Positions 17,926-26,811 of a stretch of 64,000 nucleotides of DNA are shown here, in pieces. A program made the translations under genes and the position numbers. The notes beneath the pieces are model-generated. The model searched no databases and was not told the DNA's origin. It saw only the letters and a list, made by a program, of their open reading frames with translations. Origin of the DNA: Bacillota bacterium (GTDB lineage: Bacteria > Bacillota > Clostridia > Acetivibrionales > JAEXSP01); contig JAEXSP010000017.1 of assembly GCA_023453795.1 (NCBI GenBank), positions 51,266-115,265 on the forward strand. Direction: 5' to 3'. Within the stretch, counting starts at the first letter, position 1. Each line of letters begins with the position of its first letter.

Positions 17926-19065
17926 ATGAAAAGATTGATCGGGGCGGCTACTATAGCGGCATTTTTCTGTTATGTTATATGCTGTGCATATATATACTGC
18001 AGCTTTGATAAAAATTTGCCGGGAAAAAGTGCATTATGCAGTAACAGCACAATAGCGGTTAACAGGTATAAAGCGATGGAGGCAGCCTCCTTGGATTTTA
18101 TTGAGAGAAAGCTTATAGGGCCAAAGGGTGAAATTTACACCAGTATTAAGAACGGCCGGCCTGACAAGGAAACTCTTTCGGAATCTATAGGATTGCTCAT
18201 GGAATACAGTGTGGCAGGCGGCAGGAAGGAGCTATTTGATCGTGAGTATGAATATCTGCGGGATCATTTGCTTTGCGGAGGTAATTACATAAGATGGAAA
18301 TGCGGCAAGGATATAACCTGCAATTCATTAATTGATGATTTGAGGATAATCAGAGCCCTGCTTAACGCACATGAAAAATGGGGCGGCAGAGAATATTTTG
18401 ATTCTGCCGGCTTCATACAGGAAGCAATCTTCACAACGCAGGTTCGTGACGGCGGCATTTGCGAGCTTTATGACTGGAAATACCGGATTCCCAAAAATGT
18501 TATGCCCTTATGTTATCCGGACTTTTATACAATGAATAGGCTGGATGTGCTCAATAACGGTTGGGTTAAGGCTGGAGATGATGCTGTGAAAACCGTAAAA
18601 AATGGATTAATTAGGCAGGGAGGACCTCTTTTTAATAAATATTACAATTACGAGAAGGAGTCCTATTCTATGGATGAGGAGATGAGTGAAAATAAGGGTG
18701 TATGTCTTACGTATACAATTTATACAGCACTTCACCTTGCCGAGATTAATGAGAATACGGAACAATTTACAAGATGGCTTAAAAATGAAATTAAAAAGGG
18801 CAGGTTGTATGCCTGGTATGACCCTGAATCCTTAAGCCCTGCTCAAAGGATAGAAAGTACTGCGGTCTATGCCTTGGCTGCAATATATGCCGACAAGATC
18901 GGTGAAGATAAGCTTGCCGAAAAGCTGACTGACAAAATGCTCGGCTTCATGATTAAGAATAAAAAATCTTCTTATTATGGAGGTTTCGGAGATCAAAAAA
19001 CAGGAGAATTTTATTCCTTTGACAACTTAACTGCATTATTGGCTTTGTCTGCTGTAGGGGGATGA
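17926..19065 (+). CDS. Membrane-anchored GH8-like (alpha/alpha)6 hydrolase
   Basis: A 379-residue protein with an N-terminal hydrophobic anchor or signal (about residues 5-28). The rest looks like an (alpha/alpha)6-barrel glycosidase of the GH8 type. The segment around DDLRIIRALLNAHEKWG resembles the GH8 signature region, and Trp/Tyr/Gly-rich helices follow to the end. ATG 17926 follows GGAGG by eleven bases; an upstream in-frame TTG at 17890 has no ribosome site. The family assignment is by pattern only. A role in cell-wall or exopolysaccharide cleavage is possible. Confidence 0.6.
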   Translation: MKRLIGAATIAAFFCYVICCAYIYCSFDKNLPGKSALCSNSTIAVNRYKAMEAASLDFIERKLIGPKGEIYTSIKNGRPDKETLSESIGLLMEYSVAGGRKELFDREYEYLRDHLLCGGNYIRWKCGKDITCNSLIDDLRIIRALLNAHEKWGGREYFDSAGFIQEAIFTTQVRDGGICELYDWKYRIPKNVMPLCYPDFYTMNRLDVLNNGWVKAGDDAVKTVKNGLIRQGGPLFNKYYNYEKESYSMDEEMSENKGVCLTYTIYTALHLAEINENTEQFTRWLKNEIKKGRLYAWYDPESLSPAQRIESTAVYALAAIYADKIGEDKLAEKLTDKMLGFMIKNKKSSYYGGFGDQKTGEFYSFDNLTALLALSAVGG

Positions 19066-19079
19066 AGCAAAATAGACTG

Positions 19080-20189
19080 TTATTCCTTTATTTCCAGCAA
19101 TGCTATTGTAATGTCATCTGATATCTTGGAAGCATCGGTTTCCTCAGAGAATTCCACTGCCCTCATAAATATTTCGTTAAGAATAGCATTCGGTTCTGAA
19201 TTGCTGCCGAGAAGAAGGCTTAGAAGTCTTTCCTCTCCGAAAATCCCGCCCTTGGAATTCCTTATTTCTATTATACCGTCCGTATATAGAAAAATTCTGT
19301 CACCTGTCTCAAGTGTAAGCGTCTTGTCCGTATAACCGGGTTGGTCAAGCCAATTGCTGATAGGAATTCCCGGAGTTCTGAGAAGGTTGAATTTGTCTTT
19401 GTTGAAAAGTATCGGGGCAACATTGTGACCGGCATTCGAAAAGGTGATCTTTTTTTCCTGCAAATTGATAATTGCATAAAAAACGGTTATATATAAATCG
19501 TTTTCAAAATTCCCTTTGCCATAGTCTTTAAACAGTTTTTCGAGAGCCTTTGCCGGGGAGAGAAGGGTCTTGTCCATAGATGAACGAAGAAAGACCGTTA
19601 GCATTGAAGCCGATACTCCATGGCCTGAAACATCTGCAATATATATGCCTGTATGATTTTTATCAATCTTGTATATATCTATAAAATCTCCGCCGATTGA
19701 TTCGCAGGGCTTGTATATATATGAGAAGGCAAGCCTGTCTTCCGGCGGCTTTTTAGGAAGCAGGCTGCACTGAAGCTTCCTTGCAATATTCAGATCATCC
19801 AGGAGCTTTTCCTTCTGTTCGATTATTTTATTATGCATTTCCTTAGATTCGGTAATGTCTCTCAAAACCTCTACAACTGATGTGATATCGCCGGAACTGT
19901 CTTTTATGGGTGAACTCATCACGGAATAAACCCTGCCGTTAATGATTTCCTCCTTTTCGTGCATAGCTCCGTCGAAGGCTGCTTGTCTGGAAACGCAATT
20001 TTCACAAGGCGATTTGCGTCCGATTATTTCATAGCATTTCATTCCGGGATGTGAAGGAAGGCCAAGGCTTTCACACATGGGCTTGTTCATAAATATAACA
20101 TAATCATTGCGATCGATTACTCTTACCCAGTCATACATACCATTTATTATGTCTTCTATAAATACCTTGTTTTCTCCACTAAACGGCAT
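19080..20189 (-). CDS. PAS-SpoIIE (RsbU-like) protein phosphatase
   Basis: A 369-residue cytoplasmic protein. A PAS domain (about 1-115) carries an inserted CENC cysteine pair (GRKSPCENC), seen in a subset of clostridial PAS domains. A coiled linker (115-145) and a SpoIIE/PP2C-like phosphatase domain (about 150-365) follow. The metal-site motifs are SIGGDFID, ADVSGHGVSASM and LYTDGIIEIRN. Such proteins dephosphorylate anti-sigma-factor antagonists in stress or sporulation signalling. It is convergent with the GH8-like gene. Confidence 0.88.
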   Translation of the reverse strand: MPFSGENKVFIEDIINGMYDWVRVIDRNDYVIFMNKPMCESLGLPSHPGMKCYEIIGRKSPCENCVSRQAAFDGAMHEKEEIINGRVYSVMSSPIKDSSGDITSVVEVLRDITESKEMHNKIIEQKEKLLDDLNIARKLQCSLLPKKPPEDRLAFSYIYKPCESIGGDFIDIYKIDKNHTGIYIADVSGHGVSASMLTVFLRSSMDKTLLSPAKALEKLFKDYGKGNFENDLYITVFYAIINLQEKKITFSNAGHNVAPILFNKDKFNLLRTPGIPISNWLDQPGYTDKTLTLETGDRIFLYTDGIIEIRNSKGGIFGEERLLSLLLGSNSEPNAILNEIFMRAVEFSEETDASKISDDITIALLEIKE

Positions 20190-20391
20190 TTGTTCTCACC
20201 TCTCCCAGCTTGATGTATTTGTTTTTATTAATTATACTATCACTTTTTTCCTAAGGATACAAAAAACAAAAAGTATTAATACAAAATTATCATTTAAAAT
20301 AAACAGAACTTAGAATATTAAAAAATGTAATAAAAGAAGCTTAATTGGTAATAATTATTATAATATAACAATTAAATAAGGGAGAAATAGG

Positions 20392-20997
20392 ATGTACGTT
20401 CAACCCCAAGCACAGCAGCGGTATATAAGTATCAACAATTCTCTTGCTTTGAAGGATTTCACCGATGCCCTATACCTTTTGATAAAAAATAGTATTAATA
20501 ACGGCTATAAAACAATTGTCTTTGTCTGTATAGGAACAGACAGGTCCACCGGAGACAGTCTTGGACCCCTTATCGGCTACAAAATAAGCAATATTAAGCA
20601 CAACAATGTCTACGTCCATGGCAATCTCGACAGCCCCGTTCATGCAAAAAATATTGATGAGGTAATGAAAAACATATTGCACCGGTATAACAAGCCTTAT
20701 ATTATTGCAATAGACGCTTGCCTTGGCAAAATGGACCACGTAGGCTATATAACAATAGGAGAAGGTTCAATAAAACCGGGCTCGGGAGTAAATAAGGATC
20801 TATCCTCCGTTGGGGATATGTATATTACGGGAATAGTCAATTTCGGCGGATTTATGGATTTCCTTGTTCTTCAGAATACCAGACTGAACATTGTAATGAA
20901 AATGGCTGACATCATTTCCATGGGAATCCGGTATGTATTATGGAAAATAAAAAGTGATCCGGCATTATCTTCAATCCTTTACAGTCTTGATGCTTAA
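20392..20997 (+). CDS. yyaC: Sporulation protein YyaC (DUF1256, GPR-like)
   Basis: A 201-residue protein with the DUF1256 hallmarks FVCIGTDRSTGDSLGPLIG and IIAIDACLGK, placing it with YyaC, related to the spore protease fold. In B. subtilis yyaC is transcribed in the forespore. Here GGTAATAATT (20347-20356) matches the SigF/SigG -10 pattern, but I see no good -35. The start has GGGAG upstream. Confidence 0.88.
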   Translation: MYVQPQAQQRYISINNSLALKDFTDALYLLIKNSINNGYKTIVFVCIGTDRSTGDSLGPLIGYKISNIKHNNVYVHGNLDSPVHAKNIDEVMKNILHRYNKPYIIAIDACLGKMDHVGYITIGEGSIKPGSGVNKDLSSVGDMYITGIVNFGGFMDFLVLQNTRLNIVMKMADIISMGIRYVLWKIKSDPALSSILYSLDA

Positions 20998-21021
20998 AAA
21001 AAATTTATAACTTGCCGATAT

Positions 21022-21064
21022 GTCTGATAGTCCAAATTATTTTGAGGAAAATCAGACTTTTTTC
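21022..21064 (+). terminator. Intrinsic terminator after yyaC
   Basis: A 7-bp stem (GTCTGAT / ATCAGAC) with a 22-base loop, followed by at least six T. Confidence 0.65.
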
Positions 21065-21114
21065 TTTCCCGGACTTATAATATTTATGAGAAACACAATT
21101 TAGGGAGGATTATT

Positions 21115-21738
21115 ATGAAAAATAAGAATAACATTATAATTGGTGCTGTATTTGTGGCGCTGGGCATGCTTTTTATACTCGACAACTTTAACATACTGAG
21201 ATTTAGGTTCAACATATTTGACCTGACCTTTCTGATTTCGCATTTTTGGCCTGCACTATTTCTGATTTTTCCGGGCTTCTTAATGCACCTTACCTTTTTC
21301 TCCGGCAAGAACAGGGATGCAGGCATTCTTGTTCCGGGAGGAATATTGCTGGTTGTAGGCCTTACTTGTCAGATATCAATGCTCACAGGCGACTGGAGTA
21401 AGACATGGCCCGGATATATTCTTGCTGTTGCAGTCGGACTGTTTGAACTTTATCTGTTCGGAAACAGGGAGAAGGGTCTATTGATACCCGTAGCAATTCT
21501 TGGAATTACCTCGCTGATTTTCTTCGAAAATATGACCTTGAGATGGTTCTTCGACCTGAAGTTTAAAAACCTTCTTGTATCAGCCGTATTAATACTTCTC
21601 GGATTGTCAATTATTTTCAAAAGCAGCATGCCGGGACGCTCAGGCAGTGGAGGTTCCTGCGGCGGAGAAAGTCAAAATAGCGGGCAGGCATCGGAATCCA
21701 ATACGGAGTCCGGAAACAGTGATGGACAAAATTCCTAA
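21115..21738 (+). CDS. Polytopic membrane protein (LiaF-TM/DUF5668-like)
   Basis: A 207-residue protein with about six hydrophobic segments in the first 165 residues, including the repeated pattern FVALGMLFILDNFNI and ILLGLSIIFKS typical of LiaI/LiaF-type transmembrane domains. A hydrophilic Ser/Gly/Asn-rich tail follows. The start has GGGAGG upstream. The function is unknown; envelope stress sensing is a guess from the family. Confidence 0.6.
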   Translation: MKNKNNIIIGAVFVALGMLFILDNFNILRFRFNIFDLTFLISHFWPALFLIFPGFLMHLTFFSGKNRDAGILVPGGILLVVGLTCQISMLTGDWSKTWPGYILAVAVGLFELYLFGNREKGLLIPVAILGITSLIFFENMTLRWFFDLKFKNLLVSAVLILLGLSIIFKSSMPGRSGSGGSCGGESQNSGQASESNTESGNSDGQNS

Positions 21739-21813
21739 AAAAAATGTTATTCTTTTTAAAACAAGGGTAATAATATACTGAATGACGGAACAAGTTTGAA
21801 GGGAGTTGGATTA

Positions 21814-21972
21814 ATGGATAAATATGTTTGTACTGCATGCGGATATGTGTACGACCCTGCTGAAGGTGATCCTGACAGCGGAATAGCACCCGGAACCAAA
21901 TTTGAGGATATTCCGGAGGATTGGGTTTGCCCCATCTGCGGAGTCGGAAAAGATATGTTTGAAAAAGCATGA
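21814..21972 (+). CDS. rub: Rubredoxin
   Basis: A 52-residue rubredoxin with the two iron-binding hairpins CTACGYVYD and CPICGVGKD, plus the conserved PEDW before the second. Ribosome site AAGGGAG lies upstream of ATG 21814. It is a one-electron carrier, commonly serving oxygen and superoxide reduction in anaerobes. Confidence 0.96.
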   Translation: MDKYVCTACGYVYDPAEGDPDSGIAPGTKFEDIPEDWVCPICGVGKDMFEKA

Positions 21973-21983
21973 CCCCCCATACA

Positions 21984-22007
21984 AGCTCCTGACAACAGGA
22001 GCTTTTT
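21984..22007 (+). terminator. Intrinsic terminator after rubredoxin
   Basis: A perfect 8-bp stem (AGCTCCTG / CAGGAGCT) with loop ACAA, followed by TTTT. Confidence 0.9.
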
Positions 22008-22160
22008 CCCTGTCATAAGGAAGTTCGCAGCGTGCATTCAGGCATAAAAAATCTCATCGGCATTGAGCCATGAGATGTTGAACGAATGCTTCGGCACCTT
22101 TAATAAAAAACCTGGGCTGGAAAATTATACACAAGATCTATTTAGTTATTGACTATAGAA

Positions 22161-22307
22161 TTAGGCTGGTTGAAAATCCTCAATCAATGATTTGTCAACC
22201 CATTTGATGCAATTGTCATTGATAAATATTAAGACTTCGCTTTCAGAATAATTCAGAACCAAGGCTTCTTTGCCTAAAAATTTTATTTTCTGGAAGGTGT
22301 ATAGCAT
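22161..22307 (-). CDS. Small protein of unknown function (48 aa)
   Basis: A 49-codon frame beginning MLYTFQKIKFLGKEAL and ending IEDFQPA. GGAG lies eight bases upstream of ATG 22307, an ideal ribosome site. The protein is amphipathic, with alternating hydrophobic residues (VLIFINDN) suggesting a small beta-rich fold. It stands alone between rubredoxin and the glnA leader on the opposite strand. I do not recognise a family. Confidence 0.55.
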   Translation of the reverse strand: MLYTFQKIKFLGKEALVLNYSESEVLIFINDNCIKWVDKSLIEDFQPA

Positions 22308-22439
22308 AGTTTTCACTCCAATCCTTTGGAATAGTTCAAGTCCTTTGATATATATATCGGCCTTATTGATTTCTTACTTTAGAGCGACTTCTTAAATGCA
22401 GGATAGGATTTTTTAACATGCATTTAATACAAAAAAGAG

Positions 22440-22467
22440 TTGCATAATAGCTGTTGTGTGGTATAAT
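22440..22467 (+). promoter_or_regulatory. Promoter of glnA
   Basis: TTGCAT (22440-22445) and TATAAT (22462-22467) are 16 bases apart. Transcription from about 22475 gives a leader of roughly 200 bases. Confidence 0.6.
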
Positions 22468-22508
22468 TTAAATAACTGAATACATTATTATTTTAATTAA
22501 TTAATGAT

Positions 22509-22564
22509 GAACAAAGGCGTTCTCAAACGAGGTATGTTACAACCTTGCTTGAGTGCGTTTTTTT
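22509..22564 (+). promoter_or_regulatory. glnA leader: putative ANTAR hexaloop overlapping a terminator
   Basis: GAAC (22509-22512), hexaloop AAAGGC (22513-22518) and GTTC (22519-22522) form the ANTAR-target hairpin with A1 and G4. The stretch from 22518 also forms the 5' arm of a longer hairpin (CGTTCTCAA / TTGAGTGCG with one mismatch, plus an inner CGAGGT/ACCTTG stem) that ends in seven T (22558-22564). So either the hexaloop hairpin or the terminator can form. The ANTAR regulator gene lies just downstream of glnA. Confidence 0.65.
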
Positions 22565-22676
22565 ATTGTTTTTTCTTAGTTATGCAAGAGGTATTAGCAA
22601 ATTATTCATATTTTGAAGCTTATTTAAAATATAACGGTACAGCATAAGTACCGGCGATTAAAGGAGTGTGTAGCAT

Positions 22677-24011
22677 ATGCCCAATTACTCAAAGGAAGAT
22701 ATACTCAGGATAGTAAGAGAACAGGATGTTCAATTTATACGTCTTCAATTCACCGATATCTTCGGAATTCTTAAAAACGTAGCGATTACTGTTGATCAGC
22801 TTGAGAAAGCGTTGGACAACAAATGCATGTTTGACGGCTCATCAATCGAAGGCTTTGTAAGAATAGAAGAGTCTGACATGTACCTGAGACCTGATCCCGG
22901 CACCTTCGTAATTTTTCCGTGGAGGCCTCAGACCGGCAAGGTTGCGAGACTTATATGCGATGTTTACAATCCGGATGGAACGCCTTTCGAGGGAGATCCG
23001 AGATTTGTTTTGAAAAGAGCTTTGCAAAAGGCTACAGCAATGGGTTTTGACACTTTCAATGTGGGTCCGGAATGCGAGTTCTTCCTCTTCCTGACTGATA
23101 ATGACGGAAATCCGACAACTATTACTCATGATAATGGGGGCTATTTCGACCTTGGGCCTGTTGACCTTGGCGAGAATGCAAGAAGAGACATGTGCCTTGC
23201 TTTGGAGGAGATGGGGTTTGAGATCGAAGCTTCACACCACGAAGTGGCACCCGGACAGCATGAAATTGATTTCAAATACGGCGACGCCCTTTCCACTGCA
23301 GACAATATTCTTACTTTCAAGCTCGTTGTCAAGACTATAGCACAAAGGCACGGCCTGCATGCGACCTTTATGCCGAAGCCGATCTTTGGTATCAATGGTT
23401 CAGGCATGCACACGAATACATCGCTTTTCAAAGAAGGTAAAAATGTATTCTATGATGAAAAGGATCCTCTCCAATTGAGCCGGGAGGCATATTGGTTCAT
23501 AGGGGGACTTATGAAGAACATGAGATCAATAGCTGCCGTAACAAACCCGATAGTGAATTCTTACAAGAGGCTTGTCCCGGGGTATGAGGCTCCTGTTTAT
23601 GTGGCATGGTCCGCAAGAAACAGAAGTCCTCTGATAAGAATACCTGCTGCCAGAGGAGCATCAACAAGAGTGGAATTAAGATGTCCCGACCCTTCTTGCA
23701 ATCCCTATTTGGCAATTGCAGCCATATTGACCGCCGGTTTGGATGGCATTGAGAATAAGATTGAACCACCCGCATCGACTGACAAAAACATATTTACCAT
23801 GTCCCAGGAACAAAGAGATCAGGAAGGAATAGGTTCATTGCCGGGAAGTCTTGAAGAGGCTCTGTTGGAAATGAAAAAAAGCGAACTGGCAAAAGAAGTG
23901 CTGGGCGGGCATATATTTGAAAAGTATATTGAAGCGAAGAATGAAGAATGGAACAACTATAGGACGAAAGTCAGCAAGTGGGAAACTGATGAGTATCTCA
24001 CCAAGTTCTAG
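22677..24011 (+). CDS. glnA: Glutamine synthetase, type I
   Basis: A 444-residue GlnA of the short Firmicutes (GSI-alpha) type. It has the N-terminal beta-Grasp segment, the catalytic motifs around DGSSIEGF, NVGPECEFFLF, HHEVAPGQHEIDF and NGSGMHTN, and the C-terminal part around NPYLAIAAIL. It makes glutamine from glutamate, ammonia and ATP in the cytoplasm. The start has AAGGAGTG upstream. A terminator-bearing leader precedes it and an ANTAR regulator follows, indicating control by antitermination. Confidence 0.97.
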   Translation: MPNYSKEDILRIVREQDVQFIRLQFTDIFGILKNVAITVDQLEKALDNKCMFDGSSIEGFVRIEESDMYLRPDPGTFVIFPWRPQTGKVARLICDVYNPDGTPFEGDPRFVLKRALQKATAMGFDTFNVGPECEFFLFLTDNDGNPTTITHDNGGYFDLGPVDLGENARRDMCLALEEMGFEIEASHHEVAPGQHEIDFKYGDALSTADNILTFKLVVKTIAQRHGLHATFMPKPIFGINGSGMHTNTSLFKEGKNVFYDEKDPLQLSREAYWFIGGLMKNMRSIAAVTNPIVNSYKRLVPGYEAPVYVAWSARNRSPLIRIPAARGASTRVELRCPDPSCNPYLAIAAILTAGLDGIENKIEPPASTDKNIFTMSQEQRDQEGIGSLPGSLEEALLEMKKSELAKEVLGGHIFEKYIEAKNEEWNNYRTKVSKWETDEYLTKF

Positions 24012-24015
24012 TAGT

Positions 24016-24109
24016 GCGTTCTCAAATTACCTATGCAAAAGAAAATCCGAGAATCTCGACGCTTCAACGAGTTCGCGGGATTTTCATAGAATAAGTATTT
24101 GAGAAACAC
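24016..24109. repeat. Nested inverted repeats between glnA and the ANTAR gene
   Basis: The outer arms TTCTCAAAT (24019-24027) and ATTTGAGAA (24097-24105) pair perfectly and extend with AGTG/CACT. Inside, CTATG / CATAG, AAAATCC / GGATTTT and CTCG / CGAG also pair, giving a multi-stem fold. No T tract follows, so it is not a simple terminator. It may be a processing or attenuation element between glnA and the regulator, or a MITE-like repeat. Confidence 0.5.
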
Positions 24110-24151
24110 TATACGAAAGTCTGAAATTTTATTTGTATTTGGGGTGTTAAC

Positions 24152-24727
24152 ATGGAAGCCGCAAGAATTGTTTTGGCAATGAACAACGAAACTTCAATAG
24201 CCAAACTTAAGATGATCCTGGTAGAAAGCGGTTTTTCGGTTATAGATCAGGCTAAGGATGGGAATGAATGTCTGAGAAAGATCAGGGCATTGAAGCCGGA
24301 TATTGTGATACTGGATTATGGCTTGCCTTTGCAGAATGGATTTGAAGTTGCAAAGATAGCAATTGAGGATAAGATTTGTGATGTTATTCTCCTTGTAACC
24401 GGTAGTCAGGAAGCTGTGGCAGAAGGCTTGAAGTCATACAGCGGATTTGTCAGCATGGCAAAGCCGTTGAACAGGTTTGCTCTTTTGAATTCCATTGAGC
24501 TTATGATCAGAAACAGGAAAAGGATAAAAGAACTGGAGAAAGAAATTGATGAATTGAGAGCCAGCCTTGATACCAGAAAAGAGGTTGAAAAAGCAAAAGG
24601 GCTTCTGATGAATCACATGGGACTTTCTGAGGCCGAAGCCTTCAAAAGGATCCAGAAGCAAAGCATGGACAGGGGAATTCCGATGAAAGAAATTGCAAAA
24701 GCAATAATCCTTGCATATGATATATGA
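24152..24727 (+). CDS. ANTAR-domain response regulator (RNA-binding antiterminator)
   Basis: A 191-residue protein with a receiver domain (about 1-120, phospho-acceptor D55 in IVILDYGLP, conserved Lys in SMAKPLN), a coiled linker, and a C-terminal ANTAR domain (about 130-190; KAKGLLMNHMGLSEAEAFKRIQKQSM, then IAKAI). The acidic pair expected near the N-terminus of a receiver is NNE here, so phosphorylation chemistry may be altered. ANTAR domains bind hairpins with AnnGnn hexaloops and prevent terminators forming. Such hairpins lie upstream of glnA and echA in this window. Confidence 0.93.
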   Translation: MEAARIVLAMNNETSIAKLKMILVESGFSVIDQAKDGNECLRKIRALKPDIVILDYGLPLQNGFEVAKIAIEDKICDVILLVTGSQEAVAEGLKSYSGFVSMAKPLNRFALLNSIELMIRNRKRIKELEKEIDELRASLDTRKEVEKAKGLLMNHMGLSEAEAFKRIQKQSMDRGIPMKEIAKAIILAYDI

Positions 24728-24744
24728 GATTATATTACTATAGA

Positions 24745-24778
24745 AGACGATCCGGCTTTGGTATGGGGTCGTTTTCTT
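24745..24778 (+). terminator. Possible terminator after the ANTAR gene
   Basis: AAGACGATCC pairs with GGGGTCGTTTT with two G-T pairs around an 11-base loop, followed by a C and T-rich end. It is a weak candidate because part of the T tract is in the stem. Confidence 0.4.
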
Positions 24779-24794
24779 GCGATTGGTGGATGTT

Positions 24795-25523
24795 ATGGAT
24801 GGGAAAATGCCGATTATAGGTATCACGCCTGCTTTTGATTACAATGCAAAAAGGCTGTACCTTAAGGAAGGTTATTTCAACGCTGTCGAGCAAGCCGGGG
24901 GAATAGCCGTAATACTGTCATTTACAAGAGATGAACGGAAGATTGACGAATACCTGGGAATGTGTGACGGGATTATTCTTACAGGCGGCCCGGACATAGA
25001 CCCCAAATATTTCGGGGAGCCTGACATGCCTTTTAACGGGGATATTTCGCCCTGCCGCGATCAAATGGAGCTGGCCGTCGCAGAGAAAGCTATTGAGTGC
25101 GGGAAGCCTTTACTTGGCATATGCAGAGGGATCCAGATAATGAATGTTGCTGTTGGCGGCAGTGTTTATCAGGACATCTATTCCCAGATAAAAGACAGGG
25201 AACTGATAAAGCATTCGCAGAATGCACCTGAATGGTATCCGACGCATGAGATAGAAATTGTAAGGGGTTCGCATATTTCCGGAATTTTTTCAGGAAAGGA
25301 AAGGCTGTTTGTCAATTCACTGCACCACCAGGCTTTAAAGGATGTTCCGGAGGTTTTTGAGGTAACCTCTAAAACCTGTGACGGGATAATTGAGTCCATA
25401 GAGCACAGGGATCACCCGTTTGCGGTAGGGGTTCAATGGCATCCTGAATTAATGTGGAAGGAAGACAGGGAGTATTTAAAAATATTTGAGGAGCTTATTA
25501 AAGAAGCTTTATATAATAAATAG
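24795..25523 (+). CDS. Class I glutamine amidotransferase, peptidase C26 family (gamma-glutamyl-GABA hydrolase-like)
   Basis: A 242-residue protein with the nucleophile segment PLLGICRGIQIMNVAVGG (catalytic Cys) and the C-terminal HPE of the His-Glu pair in GVQWHPE, as in PuuD-type hydrolases. Met 24795 is chosen from a weak ribosome site (GGTGG). Its place after glnA and the ANTAR gene suggests a role in recycling gamma-glutamyl compounds or supplying nitrogen. Confidence 0.87.
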   Translation: MDGKMPIIGITPAFDYNAKRLYLKEGYFNAVEQAGGIAVILSFTRDERKIDEYLGMCDGIILTGGPDIDPKYFGEPDMPFNGDISPCRDQMELAVAEKAIECGKPLLGICRGIQIMNVAVGGSVYQDIYSQIKDRELIKHSQNAPEWYPTHEIEIVRGSHISGIFSGKERLFVNSLHHQALKDVPEVFEVTSKTCDGIIESIEHRDHPFAVGVQWHPELMWKEDREYLKIFEELIKEALYNK

Positions 25524-25549
25524 GGATAATGTTTCAACGAATGAAAAAA

Positions 25550-25572
25550 CGCGCCTTTTAAGGCGTTTTTTT
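25550..25572 (+). terminator. Intrinsic terminator after the C26 gene
   Basis: CGCCT / AGGCG stem with loop TTTA, flanked by an A run before and seven T after. Confidence 0.8.
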
Positions 25573-25792
25573 ATTAGTCTGGTATGGGGCTCTATGAACG
25601 TGATTATAGGACATGCAAATATGGATTATTTAAAATTAATATGTTAAAATCTAGTCAGAAATATGGAATACTTATATATAAAATAAATTAAATATCTTAT
25701 ACAAAATTTGTATTCCAGGAACCGAATACAAATAATTCAAATATGTATTTAATTCAACTTATATTTAACCGATCAGGTCGTCAGGAGGTTGT

Positions 25793-26635
25793 ATGACACT
25801 TTACTTTGGAGTAAGGATAAAATCTTTTCTGGGAGAGTTTTTTTCTCCGGCAATGCTTGTATTGAAAATTGCGGTAATTATAATAGTTTCCATTATTGTA
25901 GTCAAATTGGGAAGCTTCATAATTAAAAAAGTGTTTAAAAAGCAAAAGTCATTGAAATACGGTATTGATTCAAGAAAATTGGACACCCTATGCACTCTCC
26001 TCGTAAGTATATTCCGCTATACCGTATACATAATAGCCGGAATTACGATCCTGTCGGATCTGGGAATCGTAAATACGGGCTCGGTTCTGGCAGCTGCCGG
26101 AGTAGGTGGAATAGTCATAGGCTTTGGAGCCCAGAATCTCATAAGAGATATCATGTCGGGCTTCTTTATCATACTTGAAAACCAGTTTGTAGTTGGAGAT
26201 ACCATCACAATAGAAAACCTAACGGGAACAGTTGAAGAACTGGAACTCAGAATAACCAAAATCCGCAATCCTAACGGGGATCTGCATATTATCCCCAATG
26301 GCGATATAAAGAAGATTACCAATCACTCACGTGGTGATAAAGCGGTTATTGTTGATATCCCCGTAGCATATGCCTCGGATATTGACAAGGCCTTTAAGAC
26401 AGCAGAAAATGCTTGTGACGAAATATCTAAGGATTTAGGAGGCTTTTTGGAGAATCCGAAGGTGCTTGGGGTTACAGAATTGGGCAGAGAAACCCTTACG
26501 CTGCGGGTAATAGCAAGGACCCAATCAGGGGAGCACTGGGAAGCGGAGCGAGAAATAAGAAAAAGAATAAAGGAAGAATTTGATAGGGCCGGAATAGGCC
26601 TGGGAATAGGGATCAAAGACAGGATTGTGCCCTAA
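25793..26635 (+). CDS. MscS-family mechanosensitive channel
   Basis: A 280-residue protein with three N-terminal membrane segments and the MscS pore helix (GSVLAAAGVGGIVIGFGAQNLI). The beta domain (VGDTITIENLTGTVEELELRITKIRNPNG) and the C-terminal alpha/beta vestibule follow. It is a small-conductance osmotic release channel. The start has AGGAGG upstream. The gene is monocistronic. Confidence 0.92.
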   Translation: MTLYFGVRIKSFLGEFFSPAMLVLKIAVIIIVSIIVVKLGSFIIKKVFKKQKSLKYGIDSRKLDTLCTLLVSIFRYTVYIIAGITILSDLGIVNTGSVLAAAGVGGIVIGFGAQNLIRDIMSGFFIILENQFVVGDTITIENLTGTVEELELRITKIRNPNGDLHIIPNGDIKKITNHSRGDKAVIVDIPVAYASDIDKAFKTAENACDEISKDLGGFLENPKVLGVTELGRETLTLRVIARTQSGEHWEAEREIRKRIKEEFDRAGIGLGIGIKDRIVP

Positions 26636-26687
26636 AATTTATAATGTTGGAGGACCTGATAGAATCCGGTAAATGGATTTCAACACA

Positions 26688-26717
26688 TTGACAATTGTAT
26701 TATTTTAGTGATATAGT
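26688..26717 (+). promoter_or_regulatory. Promoter of the large surface-protein gene
   Basis: TTGACA (26688-26693) and TATAGT (26712-26717) are 18 bases apart, about 95 bases upstream of the start codon. Confidence 0.6.
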
Positions 26718-26811
26718 AAATTTAGTACATAAAAAAGCAAGAATTGTCACGAATTAATTATCATAAAATACCCCGTATATGTACTATCTTTTTTCTTATG
26801 GGGGGACAAGC

